DNA of 64,000 bases from JANNSW01 sp031431235. GTDB lineage: Bacteria > Pseudomonadota > Alphaproteobacteria > Rhizobiales > Hyphomicrobiaceae. The number at the start of each line of letters is the position of its first letter. Within the stretch, counting starts at the first letter, position 1. The translations under genes were made by a program, and so were the position numbers. The stretch covers positions 1 to 64,000 of the forward strand of contig JANPDA010000431.1 of NCBI GenBank assembly GCA_031431235.1, written 5' to 3'. This document shows positions 26,869-36,911 of the stretch, one piece after another. The notes under the pieces were generated by a model. The model had not been told where the DNA came from. It did no database searches and worked only from the letters and a program-made list of their open reading frames with translations.

Positions 26869-27981
26869 CTATCTCCTGACCGGCGGCTGCACTTTGGCGC
26901 CCGACGAGAGGTCGCGCACGAGGCTCGACAGCTCGCGCAGGGTCAGGTTGAGGTCGCGTTGATGCTGGCTGCCCGCCGAGATCTCGCGCAATGCGCCATT
27001 GACCTCGTGCAGCAGCGCGGCCTGCTCGTCGACCCATTCACGCACGACCTTCTGCTCGTCGCGGATCTGCTTGATCAGCTTGTCGAGGCCGGCGGTCAGC
27101 TGCTTCACGGCCTCGTTGGCGCCGGCGCTTTCCCCAGCTGGTCCCGACACCGCGATCCGGTCGCCGAGCTCGGTCAAGGAGCGCTGCAGCTCGACCACCG
27201 AGTAGCGCAATTGCCCTCCTCCTTCCCCCCCTGATGCCGGGGTCAGCTCGGTGATGCCCGACAGCCATTCCTCGAGGTCATTGTAGAAGCGGTTCTGTGC
27301 CTGGCTCGTCTGCAGATCGAGGAAGCCGAGGACGAGCGAGCCCGAAAGCCCGAACAGCGAGGACGAGAACGCGGTGCCCATGCCCTTCAAGGGTGCTTCC
27401 AGACCTGTTTTCAGCTCCTGGAAAACGTTGACGCTGTCGTCGCCGGTCACATCGAGCGAGCGGATGGTCTGGCCGACCGACTGGATGGTCTCGAGCAGTC
27501 CGAAGAAAGTGCCGAGCAGGCCGAGGAACACGAGCAGGCCGACCAGATAGCGCGAGGTGTCGCGCCGCTCATCGAGGCGTGCGCCGACCGAGTCGACGAT
27601 CGTGCGCATCGAGTTGGTCGAGAACGACAGCACGCCCCGCCGGTCGCGGATCATGTTGGCCATCGGAGCGAGCAGCACAGGCTGGCGCTGGGGAGCGATG
27701 CCGGGATCGGCGATCCTGAGGCTGTTGACCCAGCGGATCTCGGGATAGAGCACGAGGATCTGGCGGAACGCGTTGACGATACCGATCGCGAGCGCGGCAA
27801 CAATAACCCCGTTGAGGAACGGATTAGAGACGAACGCCGTCTGGATGATGACCTGCAGGATCGCGACCACGAAGCCGACGAGCAGCAGAAAGATCAGCAT
27901 GCACCACAGGTGGAACTGCGGCTTTGTGAACGACGATTGGAGGACGGTTGCCTCCAGCTCTGCGACGTCGCGTCTCGCCAT
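26869..27981 (-). CDS. MotA/TolQ/ExbB-type proton channel family protein
   Basis: This is a 370-residue inner-membrane protein with four hydrophobic segments. Two are near the N-terminus (LWCMLIFLLLVGFVVAILQV; GVIVAALAIGIVNAF), and two flank the conserved channel motif VGLLVFLGLLGTFFGLLETI and MGTAFSSSLFGLSGSLVLGF. A long cytoplasmic loop and a helical tail of about 130 residues follow. The start at 27981 (MARRDVAELEATVLQ) is chosen over an upstream GC-poor extension. It is upstream of and almost contiguous with the MotB-like gene, forming a two-gene stator-like unit. Zorya ZorAB was considered, but ZorA has a much longer tail and no ZorC/D/E genes are present. Confidence 0.82.
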   Translation of the reverse strand: MARRDVAELEATVLQSSFTKPQFHLWCMLIFLLLVGFVVAILQVIIQTAFVSNPFLNGVIVAALAIGIVNAFRQILVLYPEIRWVNSLRIADPGIAPQRQPVLLAPMANMIRDRRGVLSFSTNSMRTIVDSVGARLDERRDTSRYLVGLLVFLGLLGTFFGLLETIQSVGQTIRSLDVTGDDSVNVFQELKTGLEAPLKGMGTAFSSSLFGLSGSLVLGFLDLQTSQAQNRFYNDLEEWLSGITELTPASGGEGGGQLRYSVVELQRSLTELGDRIAVSGPAGESAGANEAVKQLTAGLDKLIKQIRDEQKVVREWVDEQAALLHEVNGALREISAGSQHQRDLNLTLRELSSLVRDLSSGAKVQPPVRR

Positions 27982-28100
27982 CTTATCCTCGTCCCGCACA
28001 CAACAGGCAGGCTCTGGGCATACCCCATAGCACCGCAACGGGGCAACATCACGTCAACCTCGAGCCAAGGCACGCCAGCCGCGCCGATGCCTGATCGCCC

Positions 28101-28394
28101 TCAGGCGCCGTCCTTTGCGCCGAAATGACGGCGGATCTGGTCGGAGAGACGCTTTTTCGGTGCCTCGGTCGCGGCGTTGGGCTCGTCAGCAGCCCTCGCA
28201 GATACAGGTGGCTCGAGGTCAGCATAGAACCTCGCCGAGCGGATGTCGTCCAGCTCCAACAGCTCCAAGTGATCGGCGCCGGATTTGCGCACCAGATAGA
28301 GATGGCCGACCTTGCCGATCACGTGGCCCGTCATGCGGCCGAGCCCGCCCCCCACCTCGAAACGCAGGCCGATCAGCGCATCCTCCGTTGCCAT
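28101..28394 (-). CDS. Unknown small protein, beta-rich N-terminus and basic tail
   Basis: I do not recognise this 97-residue protein. The first 60 residues look like a small beta barrel with alternating hydrophobics (ALIGLRFEVGGGLGRMTGHV, then IGKVGHLYLVRK and LELLELDDIRSARFY). It ends with a disordered Ala/Pro-rich linker and a basic stretch KKRLSDQIRRHFGAKDG. There is no signal peptide. It precedes the MotA/MotB-like pair on the same strand with a 119-base gap, so it could belong to that unit. The 259 bases upstream hold no other feature I can support. Confidence 0.55.
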   Translation of the reverse strand: MATEDALIGLRFEVGGGLGRMTGHVIGKVGHLYLVRKSGADHLELLELDDIRSARFYADLEPPVSARAADEPNAATEAPKKRLSDQIRRHFGAKDGA

Positions 28395-28653
28395 CAGCGT
28401 TCTCCTTGCTGTTGCGTCGTCCCTGCTGCTCCGACCTCTATGCAGGCTTTGGCCTCGCCGGCCAATGGGTGAGGTGGCAATGGGGCGGTTGCGCGGCGGC
28501 CGCTCACGCCAGATCGCGAGCTCGTCGAAACCGGGCTCGAGAATTCCTCGCGCCTCGACGCAGGCAGCCGACGATCGTTGGCGAGCGCATCGTTGCAGGC
28601 CTGGGCGCGGAAACAGGCACCCTGGGTCATGGACGGAAGCTTACCGAGAAGCG

Positions 28654-29838
28654 TCATGAGGGCAATGTGGAGCGATGGTGTTCGGCGCCTTCGCCATAGA
28701 GCCAATGGTAGCGGCGCAACAGTAGCGAGCCCGGAGCAATCCGCAGCGCCAGGTTGCGGACGGCTCCCGGCAGGCCATCCAGGTGATAGAAGCGCCCGTT
28801 CGAGCGCGAGGCCTGCTGCACCCGGCGCCACCGGGCGCGTCGGATCTCCTCGAAACGGCGGAAGGCGGTATCGGGATGCTCGCCATCGCGGGCAAGGCTC
28901 TCGGCCAGCGCGACCGCATCCTCAAGCGCGAGCGCGGCTCCTTGCGCGAGGAACGGCAGCACCGGATGCGCGGCATCTCCGATCAACACCACGCGTCCCC
29001 GCGCGGCCCGGCCTCCGGCATCGCGCTCGTGCAGCGACCAGCGCCGCCAGCCGGCGACGCCATCGAGCAACCGGCGCACTGGTGCGGCCCAGCGCTCGAA
29101 CGCCGCCCGCAACGGACCTGGCTCGGCCGCCTCGTTCCAGCCTTCGGCCTGGCGGCTGTCGGCAATGACGGCAACGATGTTGAGCAGGCGGCCGCCATCG
29201 ACCGGATAGTGCACGAGGTGGGCCGAAGGTCCGAGCCACAGGCCGACCGTATCGCGATCGAATGGCGTGCCTGCCCGGGAGCGCTCGATCAGAGCTCGCC
29301 AGGCGGCGTGACCCGTGAAGCGTGGTGGTGGCTCGCCCAAAGCCACCGATCGAGCTGCCGACCACACGCCATCGGCGCCGACCAGCGCGGAGCCGCGCGC
29401 GGTGCGGCCATCCGCGGCCGAGGCGGTCACCTGGGCAGACGCCTCCTCGATGCGCGTCAGCCGGAAGCCGCGGGTGATGCCGATGCCGGCACGCTGCTCG
29501 ACCGCCGCCAACAGCGCGCTGTGCAGGTCCTTGCGATGCAGGCACCAATAGGGGCCGCCGAACTGGATCATCGCCGTTTTGCCGAGTGGCAGGCGCGCGA
29601 GCGTGCTTGCCTTGCGGCCGTCGCGGATCTCGATCGCCTCGGGGACGAAGACCGAATGCTCGATCCCCTCGGCCAAACCGAGGCGTGCGAGGGCTCGTAC
29701 GGCATTGGGGCCAAGCTGTACGCCGGCGCCCGCCTCTTCGAGCGTGTCACGTGCTTCCAGCACCTCGACGCCGATGCCGCGCTGCCACAAGGACAGAGCC
29801 GCTGCGAGCCCGGCGATCCCAGCGCCTGCCACCAGCAC
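28654..29838 (-). CDS. FAD-dependent monooxygenase (salicylate-hydroxylase-like)
   Basis: This is a class A flavoprotein monooxygenase of about 394 residues. The Rossmann GxGxxG is at the very N-terminus (VAGAGIAGLAAALSL), the DG motif is ALVGADGVWSAARS, and the FAD-pyrophosphate GD motif is VVLIGDAAHPVLPFLAQGAA. It likely hydroxylates an aromatic compound using NAD(P)H; the substrate is not determinable. The start is uncertain: GTG at 29838 leaves only four residues before the Rossmann strand, and no better codon lies between it and the stop of the preceding zf-CHCC gene 26 bases upstream, with which it is probably co-transcribed. Confidence 0.85.
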   Translation of the reverse strand: MLVAGAGIAGLAAALSLWQRGIGVEVLEARDTLEEAGAGVQLGPNAVRALARLGLAEGIEHSVFVPEAIEIRDGRKASTLARLPLGKTAMIQFGGPYWCLHRKDLHSALLAAVEQRAGIGITRGFRLTRIEEASAQVTASAADGRTARGSALVGADGVWSAARSVALGEPPPRFTGHAAWRALIERSRAGTPFDRDTVGLWLGPSAHLVHYPVDGGRLLNIVAVIADSRQAEGWNEAAEPGPLRAAFERWAAPVRRLLDGVAGWRRWSLHERDAGGRAARGRVVLIGDAAHPVLPFLAQGAALALEDAVALAESLARDGEHPDTAFRRFEEIRRARWRRVQQASRSNGRFYHLDGLPGAVRNLALRIAPGSLLLRRYHWLYGEGAEHHRSTLPS

Positions 29839-29864
29839 CGGCTCTCGAGCGGTCGCGGAAGCCG

Positions 29865-30116
29865 TCAGCTCGAGGTCTCCAGCCCGTCATGGACGCAGGT
29901 CGGCGGGTCGCTGTCCATGGGCCCGAGCCGCTCGTCATGGACATAGAGCGTCGAGCAATAGGGGCAGATGATCTGCGAATCCGAGCCCATGTCGAGGAAC
30001 ACGTGCGGATGGTCGAATGGCGCGCGCGCGCCCATGCACTGGATCTCGTGCGCGCCGACATGGATCTTCTCGACGCCCAGATCGTTGACGAGATGGGGAA
30101 TGGTGGAGGCGGCCAT
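29865..30116 (-). CDS. zf-CHCC zinc-finger protein (NDUFS6-like)
   Basis: This 83-residue protein has the zf-CHCC pattern: Cys in HEIQCMGARAPFDHPH, the HPH histidine, and the CPYC pair in IICPYCSTLYVHDE. The domain is the bacterial counterpart of the 13-kDa complex I subunit NDUFS6, which binds zinc. The start at 30116 follows GAGGA; an upstream extension to 30233 would overlap the divergent hydrolase promoter. It stands ahead of the FAD monooxygenase rather than with nuo genes, so a link to complex I is inferred from family only. Confidence 0.85.
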   Translation of the reverse strand: MAASTIPHLVNDLGVEKIHVGAHEIQCMGARAPFDHPHVFLDMGSDSQIICPYCSTLYVHDERLGPMDSDPPTCVHDGLETSS

Positions 30117-30223
30117 CGACAGTCCTCGGCAAAGGTCTTCCATTGCGGCTCGATGCAGGATAGGGGCATTTGCGCGCGAGAGCCAGCGCCGCCAAGTCGC
30201 GGCCAACATCGAGGCGAAATCGG

Positions 30224-30982
30224 ATGCGGACATTCTCCTCGGGTGGGATCGAGATCGCCTATCTGGACGAGGGCGCAGGCGAGCCGGTGCTGCTGATCCA
30301 CGGCTTTGCGTCGAACGCTCGCGTCAACTGGATCGATACGTCCTGGACGACGACGCTCGCCGGCGCCGGCTACCGGGTCGTCGCCTTCGACAATCGCGGT
30401 CATGGCCGCAGCCAGAAGCTTTATGACGAGGGCGTCTATGGCGCCGATCTGATGGCCGGCGACGCCGCCAACCTGCTCGACCATCTGTCGATCGAGAAAG
30501 CCCACGTCATGGGCTACTCCATGGGCGCGCGCATCGCGGCGTTTCTTGCACTCGCGCGCCCGGATCGCGTGCACAGCCTCGTCTTCGGCGGCCTCGGCAT
30601 CAACATGGTTCGTGGCGTCGGCGGCGCCCGCCCGATCGCGCAGGCCCTGCTTGCTCCCTCGATCGACGACGTTGCCAACGCGACGGCCCGCACCTTCCGC
30701 GCCTTTGCCGAGCAGACGGGTGGCGATCTGAAGGCGCTTGCCGCGGTGATCCTGGCGGCCCGCGCGAAGATCACGGCGGAAGCGCTGGCCACTCTGCGAC
30801 CGCCGGTGCTCGTCGCCGTCGGCAGCGACGACGTGATCGGCGGCTCGGCCGCCGAGCTGGCCGCCCTCATCCCGGGCGCTCGAGCCTTCGTCATTGCCGG
30901 CCGCGATCACATGAAGGCCGTCGGCGACCGGGCCTACAAGGACGCCGTGCTCGCCTGGCTCGCGCGACACCCCATGGCCTGA
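30224..30982 (+). CDS. Alpha/beta-hydrolase fold protein
   Basis: This is a cytoplasmic hydrolase of 252 residues. Canonical elements are the oxyanion HGF (VLLIHGFASN), the nucleophile elbow GYSMGA with Ser99, a late acid (GSDDVIGG) and the catalytic His in GRDHMKAV. It resembles general esterase/lactonase-type hydrolases; the substrate is unknown. The start at 30224 follows GAGG, leaving a 107-bp divergent spacer to the zf-CHCC gene. It ends 13 bases from the convergent valS. Confidence 0.88.
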   Translation: MRTFSSGGIEIAYLDEGAGEPVLLIHGFASNARVNWIDTSWTTTLAGAGYRVVAFDNRGHGRSQKLYDEGVYGADLMAGDAANLLDHLSIEKAHVMGYSMGARIAAFLALARPDRVHSLVFGGLGINMVRGVGGARPIAQALLAPSIDDVANATARTFRAFAEQTGGDLKALAAVILAARAKITAEALATLRPPVLVAVGSDDVIGGSAAELAALIPGARAFVIAGRDHMKAVGDRAYKDAVLAWLARHPMA

Positions 30983-30995
30983 CCCGAGCGCTCCC

Positions 30996-33659
30996 TCAGC
31001 CGACCGCCTCGATCCGCTTGAGGGCAGCCGTCAGCATCTCGACAATTGCCTCGAAGCCGGCGCGGCGCTCCCGGTTCTCGGTGACCACGTGCTCGGGTGC
31101 CTTGGCCATGAACGCCTCGTTGCCGAGCCGCTGATCGACCTTGGCGATCTCGGCCCTGGCCTTGTCGATCTCGCGCGACAGGCGCTCGCGCTCGGCTCCG
31201 ACGTCGATGATGCCCGCGAGCGGGAGCGCGGCGGTAGCTTCCCCGACCACGATCTGCACCGAGCCCTTTGGCGGCTCGGCGGCGAGCTCGATCGCCTCCA
31301 GGCGCGCAAGCCGCTTGATCACGTCGCCGTGGCGGGCGGCACGCTTTCTGGTCTCGTCAGCGGCGCCGCACAGCACGAGGCGCAGCGGCGCGGAGGGCAC
31401 GCCGATCTCGGTCCTGACCGAGCGGATGCCGGAGACGAGCGCGATCACCCAGCCGATCTCGGCGTCGGCGTCCGAATTCTCGAGCCCCTTCAGCTTCGGC
31501 CACACAGCGACCGCCAGCATGGTCTCGCGCGTTGGGCCGGTTTCCCCTGTCCGCTCCCACAGCTCCTCGGTGATGAAAGGCATGAACGGATGCAGCAGCA
31601 CGAGGATCTGATCGAGCACGAAGGCGGCGGTCGCGCGCGTCTCGGCTTTCGCTTTCTCGTCGCTTCCGGCGAAGATCGGCTTGGCGAGCTCGAGGAACCA
31701 GTCGCAATAGATACCCCAGACGAAGTCGTAGAGCCCGCCCGCCGCCTCGTTGAACTTGTAGGCTTCGAGCCCCTCGACCACGGCGCGGGCGGCCCGCTCG
31801 GTCTCGCCCAGGATCCAGCGGTTGAGCGTGCCCTTGACCTTTTTCGGGTTGAAGGCGGGATCGCGCCGGCACTCGTTCATCTCGGCGAAGCGCGCGGCAT
31901 TCCAGAGCTTGGTCGCGAAGTTGCGGTTGCCCTCGATCGCGGCTTTGGCGAGCTTGATGTCTCTCCCTTGAGCCGCGAGTCGCGCGAGCGTGAAGCGCAG
32001 CGCGTCGGCGCCGTACTCGTCGATCAGCTCCAGGGGGTCGATCACGTTGCCCTTCGACTTCGACATCTTCTGCCCCTTCTCGTCGCGCACGAGGGCATGG
32101 ATGTAGACCGTGTCGAAGGGCACCTTTTTCATGAAGTGCAGCCCCGTCATCATCATCCGGGCGACCCAGAAGAAGATGATGTCGAAGCCGGTGACGAGGA
32201 CGTTGGTCGGATAGTAGCGCGCGACCTCCGGCGTCTCGTCGGGCCAGCCGAGCGTCGAGAACGGCCACAGGGCAGACGAGAACCAGGTGTCGAGCACGTC
32301 GGGGTCACGTTTGAGGGCGGTCGACTTGCCATAATGGGCGGAGGCCAGAGCGGTTGCGTCACTCTCGCTCTCGGCGACGAAGATCTCGCCGTCCGGCCCA
32401 TCCCACGCCGGGATCTGATGTCCCCCCCCGAGCTGGCGAGAGATGCACCAGGGCTCGATGTTGCGCATCCATTCGAAGTAGGTCTTCGACCAATTGTCAG
32501 GGACGAAGCGCGTTTTCCCACTCTCGACCGCCTTGATTGCCGGCTTGGCGAGAGTCTTCGCATCCACGTACCATTGGTCGGTCAGCCACGGCTCCACTGG
32601 CACGCCGGAACGATCCCCATGCGGGACCATGTGCGTGTGCGCCTCGATCTTGTCGAGCAGCCCCAACGCCTCGATGTCAGCAACGATCCTCTTGCGCGCT
32701 TCGAACCGGTCCAAGCCCTTGTACTCGCCTCCATTCTCGTTGATGCGGGCGAACGCATCGAGCACGTTGATGCTCCCGAGCTTGTGCCGCTTGCCGACCT
32801 CGAAATCGTTGAAGTCGTGGGCGGGCGTGATTTTGACGGCCCCGGTCCCCTTCTCGGGGTCGGAGTAGTCATCCGCCACGATGGGGATCTCGCGTCCCAC
32901 CAGCGGCAGCACGACCATCTTCCCGATCAGGTGCTTGTAGCGCGCGTCGTCGGGATGCACTGCAACCGCCGTGTCGCCGAGCATGGTCTCGGGGCGCGTG
33001 GTGGCGATGACGATGAACTTGGACGGGTCATCCTTGAGGGGATAGCGGAAGTGCCAGAGATGGCCCTTCACCTCCTGCTGCACGACCTCGAGATCGCTGA
33101 TCGCCGTCTGGAACCTCGGGTCCCAGTTGACGAGGCGTTTATCCTTGTAGATCAGCTTCTTGCGGTAGAGCTCGACGAACACCTTGAGGACGGCGCGCGA
33201 CAACCCCTCGTCCATGGTGAAGCGGTCCCGCGACCAGTCGCAGGACGCCCCCAGCCGCTTCAACTGATTGGTGATGGTCCCGCCCGACTGCTCCTTCCAC
33301 TTCCAGACTTCCGCGATGAAAGCCTCGCGACCCATCGTCCGCCGGTCGGTCTTGTTCTCGGCGGCGAGCTTGCGCTCCACGACCATCTGCGTCGCGATGC
33401 CCGCATGGTCGGTGCCCGGTTGCCACAGCACGTCGCGACCGCGCATCCGCTCGAAGCGGCAGAGGATGTCCTGCAGCGTGTTGTTGAGTGCGTGCCCCAT
33501 GTGCAGAGAGCCCGTCACGTTGGGCGGCGGGATCACGATCGTGTAGGGTTTCGCCTTGGGGGACAGGCCCGGGCGGCCGGCACGGAACGCGCCCGATTCC
33601 TCCCATTGGCGATAGATGCGGCCCTCGACCTCGGAGGGCAGGTAGGATTTCTCGAGCAT
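30996..33659 (-). CDS. valS: Valyl-tRNA synthetase
   Basis: This class I aminoacyl-tRNA synthetase charges tRNA-Val. It is 887 residues with the HIGH-type motif [18 protein letters not shown] near residue 45, a long CP1 editing insert, and [12 protein letters not shown] near residue 530. The C-terminal tRNA-binding coiled coil ([20 protein letters not shown]) is also present. It follows popZ on the same strand with a 95-base gap, the usual alphaproteobacterial order. No T-box is visible. Confidence 0.98.
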   Translation of the reverse strand: MLEKSYLPSEVEGRIYRQWEESGAFRAGRPGLSPKAKPYTIVIPPPNVTGSLHMGHALNNTLQDILCRFERMRGRDVLWQPGTDHAGIATQMVVERKLAAENKTDRRTMGREAFIAEVWKWKEQSGGTITNQLKRLGASCDWSRDRFTMDEGLSRAVLKVFVELYRKKLIYKDKRLVNWDPRFQTAISDLEVVQQEVKGHLWHFRYPLKDDPSKFIVIATTRPETMLGDTAVAVHPDDARYKHLIGKMVVLPLVGREIPIVADDYSDPEKGTGAVKITPAHDFNDFEVGKRHKLGSINVLDAFARINENGGEYKGLDRFEARKRIVADIEALGLLDKIEAHTHMVPHGDRSGVPVEPWLTDQWYVDAKTLAKPAIKAVESGKTRFVPDNWSKTYFEWMRNIEPWCISRQLGGGHQIPAWDGPDGEIFVAESESDATALASAHYGKSTALKRDPDVLDTWFSSALWPFSTLGWPDETPEVARYYPTNVLVTGFDIIFFWVARMMMTGLHFMKKVPFDTVYIHALVRDEKGQKMSKSKGNVIDPLELIDEYGADALRFTLARLAAQGRDIKLAKAAIEGNRNFATKLWNAARFAEMNECRRDPAFNPKKVKGTLNRWILGETERAARAVVEGLEAYKFNEAAGGLYDFVWGIYCDWFLELAKPIFAGSDEKAKAETRATAAFVLDQILVLLHPFMPFITEELWERTGETGPTRETMLAVAVWPKLKGLENSDADAEIGWVIALVSGIRSVRTEIGVPSAPLRLVLCGAADETRKRAARHGDVIKRLARLEAIELAAEPPKGSVQIVVGEATAALPLAGIIDVGAERERLSREIDKARAEIAKVDQRLGNEAFMAKAPEHVVTENRERRAGFEAIVEMLTAALKRIEAVG

Positions 33660-33754
33660 GATTGTGCTTGGGTTGGTGCCAGCGCCGACGTTGCGCGTGC
33701 TTACGCGGCGCCGCGACAGGGTGTCAACGCTGCTGGCAGGCAGGCGAGCCGCCC

Positions 33755-34906
33755 TCAGCTGCCGTTCTTGCCACCGAGCGACTTGCCGATATCACCAGGT
33801 GTGAGGGCTCTGGCGATGATGCGCGGCATGTTGGCGTCGAGCCACTCGCGCAGCATCGGCTTCAGCAGCTCGGCGACCGTATCCTCGAGCGAGCGGACCG
33901 GAAGCAGCATCGAGCCGATGCCTGGAGCGGCAGCGACCGCTGTGACTGTCGCGGCAGTGACCGTTGTGGCTGTCGCGGCGGTCGTTGCCAGCGCATTGCC
34001 GGTCGGCTCAGCAACAGCCGCAATCTCCTCGGCAACGATCCGGGGTGCGTCTGCTGTCGCGGCTGGCTCGGCCTCGGTCTGGCTCGTTGATTCGAACGCA
34101 TCGAGACTGATCACGTCGTCGGCATCGCCAGCCTCGTCGAGTGGTCGGGTGTCACCGGCTCGCGACCCATTGAACACCTCGGGGGATGCCGATGCTCCCG
34201 TCAATTCGATCTCGTCATCGGAGGCGCCGGCCTCGACGATCGGGGCCGGGGCTGCAGTCGGGGGAGCTGCTCTGGCCACCACCGGCGTCGTCGTGGCTGG
34301 AGCCTTGGCGGCAACCGGCCTTGCGACGGCCAACGGTGCGGCCGGCGGCGGCGCAGGACGCGGAACTGCAATCTCAGCCGTTCGTGACCGCAGTGTTGCC
34401 GGCGCGGGAGTTGGTTGCGGACGGACCGGTATGCTGCTCGCCTCGGTCTTTGCGACCGGGGCCGCCACGGGTCGCAGAACCGACGCGATCGGCTGGGGCG
34501 CAGGCGGTACGGCGGCCATGGGTGCTGGCGTGCGGCGTGCGAGTGGCGGCGGGTCGGCCAGAGTTGGGCGGGCGGCGGCTGCGGGAGCCTGACGCGGCGG
34601 TTGCGGCCGCAGGGCATCCAGGCGTGGTGCGGCAACTGGGGCAGGTCTGGCGGCCGGCGTACGATCGAGATCGAGAATATCGTCGTCCTCTGCTTCGACC
34701 AGACCGTCGTCGTCAGTCTGCTCGTCGAGCGCCCGCGCGAGCTCGTTGGCAAAGGCATTGCCCGGTGCGGGCTTGGGCGCTGGCTGTCGGTCGCGGCGCG
34801 GTCTGGCGTCCATCAGGTCGTCGCCCGCGTCCTCGGAGATGATCCGGCGGATGGATGCGAGGATCTCTTCCATGCTGGCGTCTGGGTTCTGATCGGTTCT
34901 GCTCAT
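33755..34906 (-). CDS. popZ: Pole-organizing protein PopZ (DUF2497)
   Basis: PopZ forms a polar condensate that anchors ParB-parS and signalling proteins. The N-terminal client-binding helix [20 protein letters not shown] (residues 10-29) is diagnostic, and the C-terminal oligomerisation helices ([25 protein letters not shown]) are present. Between them lies a low-complexity linker of about 270 residues rich in Pro/Ala and Val/Thr. This is longer than the Caulobacter linker, which makes the protein about 383 residues. The start at 34906 ([11 protein letters not shown]) follows GGAAGGAC. It lies between tolC and valS, as in many relatives. Confidence 0.9.
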   Translation of the reverse strand: MSRTDQNPDASMEEILASIRRIISEDAGDDLMDARPRRDRQPAPKPAPGNAFANELARALDEQTDDDGLVEAEDDDILDLDRTPAARPAPVAAPRLDALRPQPPRQAPAAAARPTLADPPPLARRTPAPMAAVPPAPQPIASVLRPVAAPVAKTEASSIPVRPQPTPAPATLRSRTAEIAVPRPAPPPAAPLAVARPVAAKAPATTTPVVARAAPPTAAPAPIVEAGASDDEIELTGASASPEVFNGSRAGDTRPLDEAGDADDVISLDAFESTSQTEAEPAATADAPRIVAEEIAAVAEPTGNALATTAATATTVTAATVTAVAAAPGIGSMLLPVRSLEDTVAELLKPMLREWLDANMPRIIARALTPGDIGKSLGGKNGS

Positions 34907-35175
34907 TGTCCAGTCCTTCCGTGCGCTAAAGCCACGCGCACCTGTCGGCATCCAGCCGGCGGTCGAGCGCCCATCGTCACCGTTCCGAATTCGCCTTTAT
35001 GCTCCCATTTGAACCGAATGAAGGCAAGGCCCCAGTGGAATTCCGCAGTTTTCCCGGCAACGCCAACCCTCCCGCCGTTCACATCCGAGCGTCATCCGAG
35101 ATGACGGAGCTATCACGAACAAATCGGCTGCACCATGGCGATCTGGCTGACCACAATCCTGCTGCCGCTTCGGGC

Positions 35176-36702
35176 TCATTTCTGGGAGACGGTCGCATCC
35201 GACCAGTCGAGCTGGATCTCCGTCGACCAGGGCGACACATACTCGCTCTGTACATTTTCCGTATGCAGTCCGTCGATCGTGGTGCCGGAATAGCCGTCCT
35301 CGCGCTCGATCGTGAAGCCCCACCATTTGCCGTTGGTCTGGCGGAAATGCTCCTCGGCATCATAGAGCCCGACGCCGAGGCCGAGGTCGCTCGCCGTCAG
35401 CCGCCCGGTCGCCGCATAGAGTGAGTAGGCAGCCACGATCAGATCCCGCCGTGTGCTGACGAGCCGCACCTGGGCATCCAGGTTCTCCTGCTGGGCGTCA
35501 AGCACGTCGAGCAGGGTACGCTGGCCGACCTTCTCCTCCTCGCGCACACCGTCGAGCGCGGTCTGGGTCGCCTCCACTTGAATCTGATCGGATTGCAACT
35601 GGGCGCGCGCCGCGACCAGCCGCGACCATGCCGTGACCACGCGCGAGCGGGCCTGCACACGGGCCTGCTCGATGTCCTCCATCTGGCCTTGGCGCTCCTG
35701 CTTGGCTTGGCGGACGCGAGCCGAGATCTCGCCGCCCTGATAGAAGGGGACGGTCAGTCGTGCGAAGATCTGCGCGAGCTCCTGGCGCTCCACCAGCAGG
35801 CTCGGATCGAGTCTCTCCTGGATCAAGGCGTCGACCCGCACTTGCGGCAGCGATTCACCCTCGATGCGCTTGATGGTATGGCGGGATGCCTGCTCGCGGA
35901 AGGCGGCGGAGACCACATCCGGATCCTCCGCCATGCCGGTCGCGATCGCCTCGTCGAGCGTTGCGGGCAGCAAGTGATCGATCGGTCGAGGATCTTGCAG
36001 GGACCCTGGCGCATGGCCGACGATGCGGATGTACTCGCCAATGCTCGAGCGGACATTGCTCTTGGCGAGCTCGAGCGCGGAGACTGCGCCGGCGCGGCGG
36101 GCGCGCGCCTGGGCGACGTCGGTCTTGGTCACCTCGCCGACGGCGAACCGTTCCTCGGTACCGCTCAGCTGCTCGGAAAGCACAGACACGTTGCTTTGAC
36201 GCAACCGCACGATCGCCTGGTCGCGGATCACGTTGGTATAGACAGTGACCCCGTCCAGCAGCGTCTGCAACTCGATGCCGCGCAGCACCTCGCGCTGCGC
36301 GAGCACTGACGATTCTGCCTCGCGCACGCCATAGACGGTCTGATAGCCGTCGAAGATGGGCTGCGACAGCGAAAGCGTGACACTGCGAGGATGAACGGTG
36401 CCATCCGCGCGCGAGCCCGGATCCGTCTCGGTCCGCTGACTGCCGACATCGGCCTGGCCACTGATGGTCGGGCGGTAGCCCGATTGCGCCCGTGCAATGT
36501 CCTCGTCTCTGGCCCGAACACGTGCGCGCTCGGCATTGATCGCTGGGTTGCTGGTGTAGGTTGCAGCCAGCGCCTCATAGAGCGTCTCGGCGCGGGCTGC
36601 TGTCCGGGACAGCAACAGCGCCATCCCGGCGGCGAGACACACCCTCGCGAGGCGGCCATTGTTGCGTGCCGACAAAATGGCCAGCGGATTGGTCGATCGC
36701 AT
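35176..36702 (-). CDS. tolC: TolC-family outer-membrane efflux protein
   Basis: This is an outer-membrane channel of type I secretion and RND efflux, 508 residues. A signal peptide (ARVCLAAGMALLLSRTAARA) is followed by the TolC/OEP repeats: ETLYEALAATYTSNPAINAE at the mature N-terminus, SLSQPIFDGYQT, and the second-repeat TVPFYQGGEISARVRQAKQE and RTLLDVLDAQQENLDAQVRL. The last about 70 residues are an extra hydrophilic tail. It is downstream of pcm and upstream of popZ. A perfect CtrA-type box lies about 195 bases ahead of the start, suggesting cell-cycle control. Confidence 0.95.
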   Translation of the reverse strand: MRSTNPLAILSARNNGRLARVCLAAGMALLLSRTAARAETLYEALAATYTSNPAINAERARVRARDEDIARAQSGYRPTISGQADVGSQRTETDPGSRADGTVHPRSVTLSLSQPIFDGYQTVYGVREAESSVLAQREVLRGIELQTLLDGVTVYTNVIRDQAIVRLRQSNVSVLSEQLSGTEERFAVGEVTKTDVAQARARRAGAVSALELAKSNVRSSIGEYIRIVGHAPGSLQDPRPIDHLLPATLDEAIATGMAEDPDVVSAAFREQASRHTIKRIEGESLPQVRVDALIQERLDPSLLVERQELAQIFARLTVPFYQGGEISARVRQAKQERQGQMEDIEQARVQARSRVVTAWSRLVAARAQLQSDQIQVEATQTALDGVREEEKVGQRTLLDVLDAQQENLDAQVRLVSTRRDLIVAAYSLYAATGRLTASDLGLGVGLYDAEEHFRQTNGKWWGFTIEREDGYSGTTIDGLHTENVQSEYVSPWSTEIQLDWSDATVSQK

Positions 36703-36895
36703 GATGTAAGGCTGCCCCTTCGCTCGAACCTCGAAGGGCCGGTAACGTCGCTACTTGAAATCCGGCCTCGACGCCTCGACGCAACAGTACCGCACGGTCG
36801 CTTGCACAGCCCGGCCAGGCCTCACCGGCCAATCCGGGGGCAACCGGAGGAAAGCAGGCGCTCCGCCTTCACGGGCGGTTTGGCCAACTCAAAGA

Positions 36896-36911
36896 GTTAA
36901 TCGATCATTAA
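36896..36911 (-). promoter_or_regulatory. CtrA-type box TTAA-N7-TTAAC upstream of tolC
   Basis: On the minus strand the sequence reads TTAATGATCGATTAAC, an exact match to the CtrA consensus TTAA-N7-TTAAC, in an otherwise GC-rich 332-bp gap between pcm and tolC. A GANTC (CcrM-type) site lies at 36925-36929, 14 bases away. The combination is known for cell-cycle-controlled promoters of alphaproteobacteria. No gene is present in the gap. Confidence 0.65.

Noticed and set aside
25840..27981. Zorya-type anti-phage ZorAB
   Set aside because: The MotA/MotB-like fold matches, but ZorA has a much longer cytoplasmic tail and the system needs ZorCD or ZorE, none of which is nearby.
31089..34592. Plus-strand open frame of over 1,100 codons across valS and popZ
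   Set aside because: It spans two well-identified minus-strand genes and their spacer; its composition (Arg/Ala/Val low complexity) is that of a shadow frame.
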